A DNA stretch of 64,000 bases from Desulfosporosinus youngiae DSM 17734 (lineage in GTDB: Bacteria > Bacillota > Desulfitobacteriia > Desulfitobacteriales > Desulfitobacteriaceae), in assembly GCF_000244895.1 (NCBI RefSeq), contig NZ_CM001441.1, positions 3,058,226 to 3,122,225 on the forward strand, read 5' to 3'. How positions within the stretch are numbered: the stretch's first letter is position 1; every line of letters begins with the position of its first letter. Shown here piece by piece: positions 18,381-25,796 of the stretch. The position numbers and the translations under genes are program-made. The notes under the pieces are model-generated. The model was not told the DNA's origin and did no database searches. It saw nothing but the letters and a program-made list of their open reading frames with translations.

Positions 18381-18702
18381 AGCGACCCTCCTCTCTGGCT
18401 TAAATTATAGCATTTCAAGCATGCTTCCCGAACAACCCTTTTTATGTGAAACAATGCATAATTCTACATAGAATACCTCCAAAATACTTATTAATATAAA
18501 GTCACTCTTTAATCGAGTTAATTGCCGAAAAGAACTTACGCTTTCTTAACTAACGATGACTTCAGGAAAGCCACCTTGCTAAGAAACCGCAAGTTCTTGA
18601 TTCTATTTTGTCCTTTGCAGGCCGAAAAATACATTTCAAAACGAAGGTATTTTTATGAAACTCTGGAACAACTTAGACTCATTTACTGTATTATTGACTG
18701 TA
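18381..18702. other. Gene-free interval with PBP promoter region and a 69-base inverted repeat
   Basis: The right part holds the tail of the lar-rhomboid unit and the left part the PBP promoter. Between them an imperfect inverted repeat spans 18530-18598: AAGAACTT and AAGTTCTT are the outer arms and CTTTCTTA/TAAGAAA the inner arms, around a loop of about 31 bases. On the minus strand it ends in TTCTTTTC and may terminate the rhomboid transcript. No convincing coding frame is present. Confidence 0.5.
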
Positions 18703-19644
18703 TTAATCAGGTTTTGTTAAGAGGATACTCGTAATTATTCCTGTAAGGAGTCCCCCAAGGTGAGCGAAATTATCAATTCCCGGCATAGTGAGTCCAAACC
18801 CCAAATTGATTAAGAGGACCAGTACCAGATTCATACCCAAGCCTGATTTCCAAAGCGAGGGCCGCTTTATACTATAATAGAACAGTGCTCCTAAAAGTCC
18901 AAAAATTGCCCCGGAAGCTCCTGCAGACAACGCGGGAGAAAAGAAAAAGCTGGCGATTGATCCTCCAAGTCCACTCAAACTATAGATCGTAAAAAATCGC
19001 CAATGCCCAAATCGTTCTTCGATAAAAGGCCCTAAGGACCAGAACGCATAAAGGTTAAAGATAAGGTGCATAAACCCGATATGAATAAACATACTCGTAA
19101 AAAACCGCCAGATCTCACCTGCTTGAATCAAGGAGTTGACCTTTGCCCCAAACTCTATAAGGACACGCTGATCGGTTGATCCTCCGGCTAAGGTCATAAG
19201 TAAATATACAATGAGGTTCACACTTATAATGATATACGTAAGAAATGGGACAAAACGGTTCTTTTTTCGGATGTTTGTCTGCTGAAGAATAGGATTGCCA
19301 CTGGCAAGCTGCCTTAACCAATCGGGAATCGATGGATCATTCGTCGGAGGAAATGGAAATAGGTTGCCTTGTTGAGTATCCCAATACCAAAGTTGAACAC
19401 CAGAAAACCTGTTATCCCTCAAGTATGACGAATCAATTCCTTCAAGGCACAGGACAATAACGTCCCATTGGCGAATATCAGCATTATTTTGCATCATGGG
19501 CGTAAAGCTTTTAGGGATCTGGCTGATATTTCCGAACAGAAGCCCTCGCTTTAACGACTCGTGAGTAGCAGCCAGCCAGTTTCCGTCAAAAGTAACTAAC
19601 TTCCATCCGGATTGTTGAAGAGTACTAATAATGTTTGCGAACAT
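18703..19644 (-). CDS. Rhomboid-family intramembrane serine protease
   Basis: A 313-residue membrane protein. Residues 1-125 form a soluble N-terminal domain, followed by about six membrane helices. Rhomboid motifs are present: MHLIFNLYAFWSLG in the region after helix 1, the catalytic Ser244 in GASGAIFGLLGA, and His295 in DNFAHLGGLLTG. Such proteases cut substrates within the membrane. It starts 15 bases after the larC stop and appears co-transcribed with larE-larB-larC, although no functional link is known. The N-terminal domain resembles that of other Firmicute rhomboids (YqgP/GluP-like) only in position. Confidence 0.9.
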   Translation of the reverse strand: MFANIISTLQQSGWKLVTFDGNWLAATHESLKRGLLFGNISQIPKSFTPMMQNNADIRQWDVIVLCLEGIDSSYLRDNRFSGVQLWYWDTQQGNLFPFPPTNDPSIPDWLRQLASGNPILQQTNIRKKNRFVPFLTYIIISVNLIVYLLMTLAGGSTDQRVLIEFGAKVNSLIQAGEIWRFFTSMFIHIGFMHLIFNLYAFWSLGPFIEERFGHWRFFTIYSLSGLGGSIASFFFSPALSAGASGAIFGLLGALFYYSIKRPSLWKSGLGMNLVLVLLINLGFGLTMPGIDNFAHLGGLLTGIITSILLTKPD

Positions 19645-19659
19645 ATTTCACCTCTGTTT

Positions 19660-20427
19660 CTATATATCCCCCAAAACTGCTCGCAACAAACTCGGAATGC
19701 CATAATCATTTTTTCCGGATCCATATCCGACATTGAGCAAATTCATTTCCGGAAAGCTTGATTGTTCAGCTAAGGCACGAAGGAGAGCCGCTCCGGTTGG
19801 CGTTATAAGTTCGCCCGTAATTCCGGATTCACGGAATTTATATCCTTTTAACAGCATCAGGGCGGCAGGTGCGGGCAGCGGTAAAGTTCCATGGGCACAC
19901 TTTACAAAACCATGAGACCAAGGCAACGTAGAAACCTTAACTACATCAATATTTAAGTGGTCCAAAGCAATACATGTACCTACGATATCAACTAAGGAAT
20001 CTACGGCCCCAACTTCATGAAAGTGAACCTTATCAATAGTTGTTCCATGAACATGAGCTTCCGCTTCAGCTAAAACATTAAATACCTGAAGGGCGTTTTT
20101 TCGGGATCGTTCTGATAAATTGCCGCTTAGAATCATTTCTTGAATATCCGAAAGACAGCGGTTTCCTTTATGGTCATGATTATGATTGTGATCATGCTTA
20201 TGGTTATGATCGTGCTGGTCTGAGATCTGCGCAGAAACTACTACATTAATATCTGTAGCCTGAATACCATGGATTTGGCGTAGATTAACCTCCAACACAA
20301 ATTCGGTTAGTCCTATGGAATGAAGTTGATTGACAATAATTTCAGGATCAGCACCTAAGGCGATCAATGACCCGAGGGCCATGTCGCCGCTGATACCCGC
20401 AAACGTATCCCAATATAAAATGTTCAA
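19660..20427 (-). CDS. larC: LarC, N-terminal (LarC1) part only: nickel insertion for pincer cofactor
   Basis: A 255-residue protein matching the first half of LarC, the CTP-dependent nickel insertase that completes the nickel-pincer nucleotide. Landmarks are YWDTFAGISGDMALG, HFHEVGAVDSLVDIVG, LPLPAPAALMLLKG and TGELITPTGAALL. A His-rich stretch at residues 72-87 (HDHNHKHDHNHNHDHK) is a likely nickel store. Full LarC is about 400 residues. Here translation stops after LRAVLGDI, and neither frame downstream encodes LarC2 before the rhomboid gene. In Lactobacillus plantarum LarC2 is reached by programmed frameshifting and holds the CTP site. TTTTGGGGGAT near the stop is G-rich, but no LarC2 follows. 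Confidence 0.88.
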   Translation of the reverse strand: MNILYWDTFAGISGDMALGSLIALGADPEIIVNQLHSIGLTEFVLEVNLRQIHGIQATDINVVVSAQISDQHDHNHKHDHNHNHDHKGNRCLSDIQEMILSGNLSERSRKNALQVFNVLAEAEAHVHGTTIDKVHFHEVGAVDSLVDIVGTCIALDHLNIDVVKVSTLPWSHGFVKCAHGTLPLPAPAALMLLKGYKFRESGITGELITPTGAALLRALAEQSSFPEMNLLNVGYGSGKNDYGIPSLLRAVLGDI

Positions 20428-20440
20428 GTAACTATTCCCC

Positions 20441-21202
20441 CTAGCGGTCTCTCGTTATGCGCCGGACTATCGCAGAGGCTAAAGAGGCTGCCCCGAATCC
20501 GTTATCGATGTTCACCACACCGATTCCCGAAGCACAGCTGTTTAACATGCTAAGTAACGCTGCCAACCCTTGGAAGTGAGCACCATATCCCACGCTGGTC
20601 GGCACAGCGATAACAGGTTGTTCCACAAGTCCTCCGACCACGCTTGCTAAAGCGCCTTCCATCCCTGCCACAACAATTATTACTTCAGCGCGGTCCATCA
20701 ATTGGCGCTGTCCAAGCAAACGATGTATCCCTGCAACCCCTACGTCAAAAAGTGTGTCCACGTCATGGCCCATATAACGAGCTGTCAGCCAGGCCTCTTG
20801 TGCTACGGATAAATCTGCCGTTCCAGCTGTCATGATCAAAATCTTACCTGGAATTGCAGGCTCCTTAAGCGGTCTGAGCAAGAGGCAGTGAGCCTGTTGA
20901 TCATAGTATGCCTCCGGAAAATGGGGCAGGATTGTCTCAGCATGATGTGGGTCAAGTCTCGTAGCCAAGACATTTTCAGCCTTTCTGCCTAAGTGCTTTA
21001 AAATAGAAATAATATGGTCTGGTTGTTTTCCCTGACAAAAGATCACTTCTGCTTGCCCTGTTCTTAGGGCACGATGATGATCTAACCGGGCAAAGTCTAA
21101 GTTTTCAAAGGGAAGATCCTTTAATTGGTGTAATGCTTTATCTGGAGAGCAGGAACCTTGGTGAACCGATTCCAAAAGCGCTCTTATAGTCTCCTCATTC
21201 AT
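20441..21202 (-). CDS. larB: LarB, nicotinic acid adenine dinucleotide carboxylase/hydrolase
   Basis: A 253-residue protein of the PurE-related LarB family, which carboxylates and hydrolyses NaAD as the first step of nickel-pincer cofactor synthesis. The C-terminal half shows MTAGTADLSVAQEA, VDTLFDVGVAGIHRLL, EVIIVVAGMEGALASVVGGLV and PVIAVPTSVGYGAHFQG, which are diagnostic. Its ATG overlaps the end of larE by 8 bases, and larC begins 13 bases after its stop, so the three are one translationally linked unit. Confidence 0.95.
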   Translation of the reverse strand: MNEETIRALLESVHQGSCSPDKALHQLKDLPFENLDFARLDHHRALRTGQAEVIFCQGKQPDHIISILKHLGRKAENVLATRLDPHHAETILPHFPEAYYDQQAHCLLLRPLKEPAIPGKILIMTAGTADLSVAQEAWLTARYMGHDVDTLFDVGVAGIHRLLGQRQLMDRAEVIIVVAGMEGALASVVGGLVEQPVIAVPTSVGYGAHFQGLAALLSMLNSCASGIGVVNIDNGFGAASLASAIVRRITRDR

Positions 21203-22028
21203 ATAATGCCTCCCGGGATATGGGATTAAGACTTCCTGATCGCAGTCCCATCAAGTCTAAGGTAACGAATTTGAACCCCAATTCTGACAAGAGGGCACTG
21301 ATTTCTGTATGTTCCTGGATTAATTTCGAAAAATTACTGACCGGAATTTCGATACGCGCAATTTCACCGTGCACTCTTACTCGAGATTCTATGTATCCTT
21401 TTTCATAAAGTATAGCTTCGGCCTGGCCTATGCGTTGAAGCAATTCAAGACTAATTGAATCTCCATAGGGGATTCTGGAGGCAAGACAAGCCATGGAGGG
21501 TTTATTCCAGGTCGTTAAATTCCGAAGGTGTGACAAACTACGAATTTCGGCTTTTGTAAGCCCTACATCATGAAGCGGGCTAATAACCCCTAATTCCTGG
21601 AGAGCAATCCTACCTGGCCGATAATCAAGAACGTCGGAAGCATTTGTTCCTTCGATGACTGTGGCGTTATCTTCTTCCTGATTGTATTCGATAAAGGCTT
21701 TAAAAAGCTTTTTCTTGCAGAAATAACAGCGATTGGGAGGATTGTTTCTGAACTCCGGGAGGTTTAAGACATCAACCTCAATTATCTGCACTTGGAAGTT
21801 GTTTCGTTCAACTAAAGCCAGTGCTTCTTTCTCTTCTTGGGAAGAAATCATAGGCCCGCGCGCAAAAATTCCCTTGCAATTATCTCCTAAAGATTCACGG
21901 GCGACAGCTAAAAGATAAGTAGAATCAACTCCTCCGGAAAAGGCAACCAGGACTTTCTTAAAGGATTTTAGTCGTTCTATCAGTAGGATTTCTTTTTTTT
22001 TGGCCTCTTCTAGTTGAATATTATTCAT
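21195..22028 (-). CDS. larE: LarE, sulfur insertase of nickel-pincer cofactor synthesis
   Basis: A 277-residue PP-loop ATPase. The ATP loop is AFSGGVDSTYLL (residues 30-40). LarE adenylates and sulfurates the carboxylated pyridinium mononucleotide. Three cysteines stand out: C101 and C104 (RCYFCKK) and C181 (MACLASR). The sacrificial LarE of L. plantarum uses one cysteine at the position of C181; LarE types with three cysteines are reported to hold a [4Fe-4S] cluster and act catalytically. This protein has the layout of the second type. It is the first gene of the lar unit; larA is not in the window. Confidence 0.93.
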   Translation of the reverse strand: MNNIQLEEAKKKEILLIERLKSFKKVLVAFSGGVDSTYLLAVARESLGDNCKGIFARGPMISSQEEKEALALVERNNFQVQIIEVDVLNLPEFRNNPPNRCYFCKKKLFKAFIEYNQEEDNATVIEGTNASDVLDYRPGRIALQELGVISPLHDVGLTKAEIRSLSHLRNLTTWNKPSMACLASRIPYGDSISLELLQRIGQAEAILYEKGYIESRVRVHGEIARIEIPVSNFSKLIQEHTEISALLSELGFKFVTLDLMGLRSGSLNPISREALYE

Positions 22029-22090
22029 TCTGGCATAATCCCTTCCTTCGTTTCTATTCTACCTATTGTAGAATGGGCTGTCAAAGAAAC

Positions 22091-22140
22091 TTTAGAAGTA
22101 GCCCTCTATGACGCTGCTGCGGCACCGGCAGAGGATGAAA
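22091..22140 (+). repeat. 50-nt direct repeat, copy a
   Basis: It starts TTTAGAAGTAGCCC and ends ACCGGCAGAGGATGAAA. Its middle, TGACGC-TGCT-GCGGCA, can fold as a short hairpin with one mismatch. It abuts the end of structured element copy A. Copies b and c are at 22383 and 22765 in the same orientation. Confidence 0.6.
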
Positions 22141-22360
22141 ATCGGGTCGCTTGGGCCGGGCAGCTTCGCCCACATCCGCTTACCTCAGCATTCCGAGACT
22201 CGCCCACTCGCCGGTGCGGGACTCCGCCAAACCTCAGGGTAGTACCTGATGTGAACCTGTGGCTCCGTTTCCCCGCACCGTCTTGTGGGCTTTTACCGCC
22301 TCTCCATGCAATGGGTTCGCTTCTGTGGACGAATCTGCCCTGCTTGCGGGTTTGGGGATT
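22141..22360 (-). repeat. Structured RNA-like element, copy A
   Basis: Read on the minus strand. A 9-bp stem CGGTGCGGG (22272-22280) with CCCGCACCG (22212-22220) encloses an inner stem GCCA/TGGC and a 30-base core (22230-22259) starting CAGGTTCACAT and ending GAGGTT. The core matches copy B at 24 of 30 positions and has the same length, while the enclosing stems differ in sequence but keep pairing. Upstream AAGCGAA and AGACGGT blocks are also shared with copy B. GGGC/GCCC and CTCGG/CTGAG hairpins follow. No convincing coding frame explains it. Function is unknown. Confidence 0.55.
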
Positions 22361-22382
22361 TTTCTGCATGTCTTTGGTTTTT

Positions 22383-22430
22383 TTTCAGAGAGACCCCCAT
22401 GCCGCTGACGCAGCACATCAGAAGATGAAA
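22383..22430 (+). repeat. 50-nt direct repeat, copy b
   Basis: It contains CATGCCGCTGACGCAGCA and ends CATCAGAAGATGAAA, aligned to copies a and c. A run of T residues precedes it. It lies between the inverted structured elements A and B. Confidence 0.55.
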
Positions 22431-22494
22431 AAGATTCCACGAAGTCTTACCAGCCCCCCCCAAAGTTCTGCTTACATTCCCAACAAACTGGCTG

Positions 22495-22742
22495 AAGGAG
22501 CGCTTGTCTGCTAAGCGAATGCGTCAGTGGAGCCGCGCTAAGGCGAGCGCAGACGGTTCGCGTCCCCGTAGCGCGCCGCAGGTTCACATGCAGAAATACC
22601 CAGAGGTTCGGACGCGCTCGCGAACCGTCCAGCGAACCAGCGGCGGAACTCGCAGACGCGTGCAGACCGAAGACACCGTCTTCGCACGAGTTAACACAGC
22701 TGAAAAGCGCTCCGCCCCAGAGCCAGACAGTAGAACTGACCC
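22495..22742 (+). repeat. Structured RNA-like element, copy B
   Basis: Homologous to copy A but on the opposite strand. A perfect 11-bp stem GACGGTTCGCG (22552-22562) with CGCGAACCGTC (22619-22629) encloses AGCGCGCCG (22570-22578) paired with CGG-A-CGCGCT (22609-22618), and a 30-base core at 22579-22608. A 3' domain nests GGCGGA/TCCGCC, AACTCG/CGAGTT and a 7-bp hairpin CGAAGAC-ACC-GTCTTCG (22668-22684). This much nested pairing suggests an expressed RNA. A terminator-like hairpin follows at once. Identity is unresolved; an omega-RNA (HEARO) from an IscB/IsrB-type transposon without its protein is one possibility. Confidence 0.55.
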
Positions 22743-22767
22743 CTGTCTAACACAGGAGGCTTTTTTT
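22742..22767 (+). terminator. Terminator-like hairpin after element B
   Basis: CCTGT (22742-22746) and ACAGG (22752-22756) form a short hairpin followed by AGGC and seven T residues (22761-22767). No protein gene precedes it on this strand, so it would end a transcript of element B. Confidence 0.5.
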
Positions 22768-22813
22768 AGGGTAGCCGCCCATGCCGTTAAGGCATCACCA
22801 GCAGAGGATGAAA
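22765..22813 (+). repeat. 50-nt direct repeat, copy c
   Basis: It starts TTTAGGGTAGCCGCCC, has the hairpin TGCC-GTTAA-GGCA, and ends ACCAGCAGAGGATGAAA. It is the closest relative of copy a and lies just after the T-run of element B. Confidence 0.6.
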
Positions 22814-22831
22814 GGAGGAAGTGATAACAAA

Positions 22832-22874
22832 GCAAGAGAGCAGAGGAGGTTATAACTCCTTTCTGCTCTCTTGC
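22832..22874 (-). terminator. Terminator of the fixABCX operon
   Basis: A 13-bp perfect stem (GCAAGAGAGCAGA, 22832-22844, with 22862-22874) capped by GGAG/CTCC. It lies 8 bases after the fixX stop. The T-run on the minus strand (TTTGTTATC) is weak, so it may also act as an mRNA stabiliser. Confidence 0.65.
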
Positions 22875-22881
22875 AACAGTA

Positions 22882-23163
22882 TTATCCATTTTTCCAGGAG
22901 ACTCCAAAACCACCTCTGGGATACTTCCAGTCAATATTGCCAAAGGGACAGCCGATCAGGCATGTGCCGCACTCCAGGCACCCTTCGTATCCAACGGCAA
23001 TGCGTTTTTCCTCTTCATCCCAATCGTAAACATGGGCCGGGCAAAAACGGGTGCAAGGTTTATCCTGGCACTGCTGCAAGCATACGTTAGGATCAGCGAT
23101 CTTAATATGGTTTAATTTATCTGTGTTAAAGCGCACCAAATAGAGTTTATCATCTAATTTCAT
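22882..23163 (-). CDS. fixX: FixX ferredoxin-like protein
   Basis: A 93-residue iron-sulfur protein of the FixX family. Cysteine clusters are VCLQQCQDKPCTRFC and GCLECGTCLIGC, enough for [4Fe-4S] binding, followed by FGNIDWKYPRGGFGV. It forms the ferredoxin part of the FixC electron-transfer dehydrogenase. I chose the ATG at 23161-23163 because it overlaps the fixC stop as ATGA. An in-frame upstream ATG lies inside fixC and has no role. It ends the operon. Confidence 0.93.
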   Translation of the reverse strand: MKLDDKLYLVRFNTDKLNHIKIADPNVCLQQCQDKPCTRFCPAHVYDWDEEEKRIAVGYEGCLECGTCLIGCPFGNIDWKYPRGGFGVSWKNG

Positions 23164-24452
23164 AAGAGCGCCCTCCATGCTCCATAAATATCTTTGATCA
23201 AACCACCTTTAGAACGGTGTTCGAAGGCCATCTTGATGATTTCCTTTTGACGCTGTTTCTTAGGCGTCCCATCCGCTGTTAAATACATCTTAACGGCTTT
23301 AGAGAATAACTTGGGATATACTTTTAAGAGATGGGTATTTTCTTCGAAGAACTTACCCATATGGCGGTAATGGTGGAGATCTTTAAGGACAAAGGAATCT
23401 CTCAGGCGGGTTTCATAAACTGACATAGCATGATCACTGACATCTCCGGCTTTGATAGCCTGAGCCGCGACTTCCCCAGCTATTTTACCTGAAATCATCG
23501 CCAGGTTTGAACCTTCACGATTGAGCGAATTCATGAGCATTGCCGTATCCCCTACAACCATGACTCCTTGCCGATGAAGTTTAGGTACATGTGTGTATCC
23601 GCCTTCGGGAATTAGGTGAGATAAGTATTCCTTCGTTTCTCCGCCTTGAAGAAGCCGCTTAACATAGGGCTTTGATTTTAGGTTTTCCAAGAGATCATTA
23701 GGGGTCCAGTTATTGCGAATCAAAGGCTGAAGAATTGAACCTACACCAATAGAAATAGATTCTTTATTCGTATAGATAAAACCTACACCCATCATCCCGG
23801 CTGTGGAGTCCCCATATAGTTCGATGGTAGCGCCCTGTCCTTCTTCAAGACAAAAACGATCTTCGATCTTTTCTTTAGGCAGAGCGATTACTTCTTTGAC
23901 AGTAACTGCTACTGATTCAGGTCTTAAGGGCTTTGCCAGGCCGGCTTTTACGGCAATAAAGTTATTGACCCCTTCAGCTATAATAACAACTTTAGCCCCC
24001 AGGTCTCCCTCAGCACGTCCTGTACGAACTCCGACAACTTCGTCACCTTTATATAAGAGGTTTTCGACAATTGTTTCAGGAATAATCATGACACCCGCTT
24101 TTTCAGCTTGTTGGGCAAGCCAGCGATCGAATTTGACTCGAAAAACCGAATGGGCATTATAGGGCTCGGAACCCCAAGCCGGATCCCGGTAACCAGCCAT
24201 GATAGACTCATCACCGCTTAACATTGCGATACGCTGCTCAATAATTGGCCGTTCTAAGGGCGCTTCTTTCCAAAACTCCGGCACAATCATGCTGGTTGCT
24301 TTTGTATAAAGTATGCCCCCCATTACGTTCTTGGTTCCTGGATAATCCCCGCGCTCAATGACTACGGTTTTCATGCCTGCTTGTGCAGCACTAAGCGCGG
24401 CGGACAGGCCAGCAGGACCACCGCCGATGACTATTACATCAAAGTTTTCCAT
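23160..24452 (-). CDS. fixC: FixC flavoprotein dehydrogenase
   Basis: A 430-residue FAD protein related to ETF:quinone oxidoreductase. The dinucleotide fold is VIVIGGGPAGLSAALSAAQAG at residues 5-25, followed by GTKNVMGGILY. With FixX it takes electrons from FixAB and passes them to quinone. In studied FixABCX complexes NADH oxidation is bifurcated between quinone and ferredoxin or flavodoxin. It lies 12 bases after fixB and overlaps fixX. Confidence 0.94.
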   Translation of the reverse strand: MENFDVIVIGGGPAGLSAALSAAQAGMKTVVIERGDYPGTKNVMGGILYTKATSMIVPEFWKEAPLERPIIEQRIAMLSGDESIMAGYRDPAWGSEPYNAHSVFRVKFDRWLAQQAEKAGVMIIPETIVENLLYKGDEVVGVRTGRAEGDLGAKVVIIAEGVNNFIAVKAGLAKPLRPESVAVTVKEVIALPKEKIEDRFCLEEGQGATIELYGDSTAGMMGVGFIYTNKESISIGVGSILQPLIRNNWTPNDLLENLKSKPYVKRLLQGGETKEYLSHLIPEGGYTHVPKLHRQGVMVVGDTAMLMNSLNREGSNLAMISGKIAGEVAAQAIKAGDVSDHAMSVYETRLRDSFVLKDLHHYRHMGKFFEENTHLLKVYPKLFSKAVKMYLTADGTPKKQRQKEIIKMAFEHRSKGGLIKDIYGAWRALL

Positions 24453-24464
24453 GTTTGCCCCTCC

Positions 24465-25796
24465 TTAATTTGCCACGCCATGCTGTAGGCGTTTCTTAAA
24501 CTCTGCAGTCAGCGCAGGAACTATTTGAAATAGATCTCCGACAATCCCATAATTCGCTACTTTTAGAATCGCAGCTTCAGGGTCGTTGTTAATGGCAATA
24601 ATGAAGTCCGAAGTTTCCATGCCGACGAGATGCTGTATGGCACCGGAAATCCCGATAGCGATATAGACTTTAGGACGAACCGTTACCCCGGATTGCCCGA
24701 CTTGCTGATCATGATTCAGCCACCCTGCTTCTACAGCTCCGCGGGTTCCTGCTATAGTAGCTCCCAGAACATCCGCTAACTCTTCAGCAATTACGAGGTT
24801 CCGTTTGGCAGCAAGACCTAAACCAACTGCTACGATAATCTCCGCCTTGTCTAAGAAAGCACTCTTAGCATCGGTATTGATAAATTCAAGCACTTTGGTC
24901 CGGAAGTCACTTTCGTTTAAGGTGAATTCCTCCCGAACTGTTTCACCCTCACGTCCGTCTACACGATCAGGCATAGCCATTACTCTGGGACGAACTGTCG
25001 CCATTTGCGGACGACGAGTGCGGCAAAGAATGGTCGCCATAATATTTCCGCCGAAAGCGGGCCGGGTTTGTTGTAAAAGCTTAGTATCCGGATCAATTCC
25101 AAGGACTGTACAATCAGCCGTTAATCCTGTTTGCAACTTTGTGGCAATTGCCGGAAAAACATCCCGGCCCATAGACGTTGCGCCCATCAAAATTATCTCA
25201 GGCTGATATTTTTTAACGAGATCAGTGATGGCTTCAGCATAAGGTTCAGTTCGGTAATCTTTAAGAATGGGATGATCAACCACGTAGACTGTTTCAGCCC
25301 CGTAAGCAAAAGCTTCAGGAATAACACTGTCAACCTGATGCCCAGTGATTACTCCGCTGAGTCCGCACCCTATTGCATCCGCTAATTTACGCCCTTCACC
25401 CAGCAATTCCCAGGATACAGGAGCGACTTTCCCATTCATATATTCAATAATAACCCAGACTCCGCTCCATACATCTCCGCCTGCAACCGGCTTCGCCTGA
25501 GCACTAATCGGCTTTTTGTCATTACCCTGAGCATAGTCTTTAATCGCATCGGGTTGTGGATCTTTTATGCTGAGCTTGGAACCGGCTTCAGGATCAAGCT
25601 CTTCTTTGGATTTTGCGGGTTTATTGGGTAAGGCAAGGGCATCGGCCGGACAGACGATGACGCATTTGCCGTGGTCTTCACACTTATTCGGATCGACGAC
25701 TGCCAATCCATCAATCAGGTCCATAGCTTCCACTGGGCATTCCACGACACAAGCCCCGCACCCGATACATTTTGTTTTATCTACCAAGACTGTCAT
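24465..25796 (-). CDS. fixB: FixB/EtfA with N-terminal 2[4Fe-4S] ferredoxin domain
   Basis: A 443-residue ETF alpha-type subunit. Residues 1-65 are a fused two-cluster ferredoxin (CIGCGACVVECP and CEDHGKCVIVCP). A charged linker reaches about 105. The ETF alpha N-terminal domain follows, and the FAD domain ends the protein with AAKRNLVIAEELADVLGAT, GQSGVTVRPKVYIAIGISGA and INNDPEAAI. Typical FixB lacks the ferredoxin, so this fusion adds a built-in low-potential electron acceptor. The start codon overlaps the fixA stop (TAATG). Confidence 0.94.
   Translation of the reverse strand: MTVLVDKTKCIGCGACVVECPVEAMDLIDGLAVVDPNKCEDHGKCVIVCPADALALPNKPAKSKEELDPEAGSKLSIKDPQPDAIKDYAQGNDKKPISAQAKPVAGGDVWSGVWVIIEYMNGKVAPVSWELLGEGRKLADAIGCGLSGVITGHQVDSVIPEAFAYGAETVYVVDHPILKDYRTEPYAEAITDLVKKYQPEIILMGATSMGRDVFPAIATKLQTGLTADCTVLGIDPDTKLLQQTRPAFGGNIMATILCRTRRPQMATVRPRVMAMPDRVDGREGETVREEFTLNESDFRTKVLEFINTDAKSAFLDKAEIIVAVGLGLAAKRNLVIAEELADVLGATIAGTRGAVEAGWLNHDQQVGQSGVTVRPKVYIAIGISGAIQHLVGMETSDFIIAINNDPEAAILKVANYGIVGDLFQIVPALTAEFKKRLQHGVAN

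Noticed and set aside
22091-22813. CRISPR array formed by the three 50-nt repeats
   Set aside because: Only three degenerate units, spaced about 290-380 bases apart, with related inverted elements rather than unique spacers, and no cas genes.
22014-22943. Several open frames of 87-166 codons on both strands in the GC-rich island
   Set aside because: They overlap each other in many frames, lack ribosome sites, have Arg/Ser/Pro-rich composition without any family motif, and fall on the paired stems of the structured elements.
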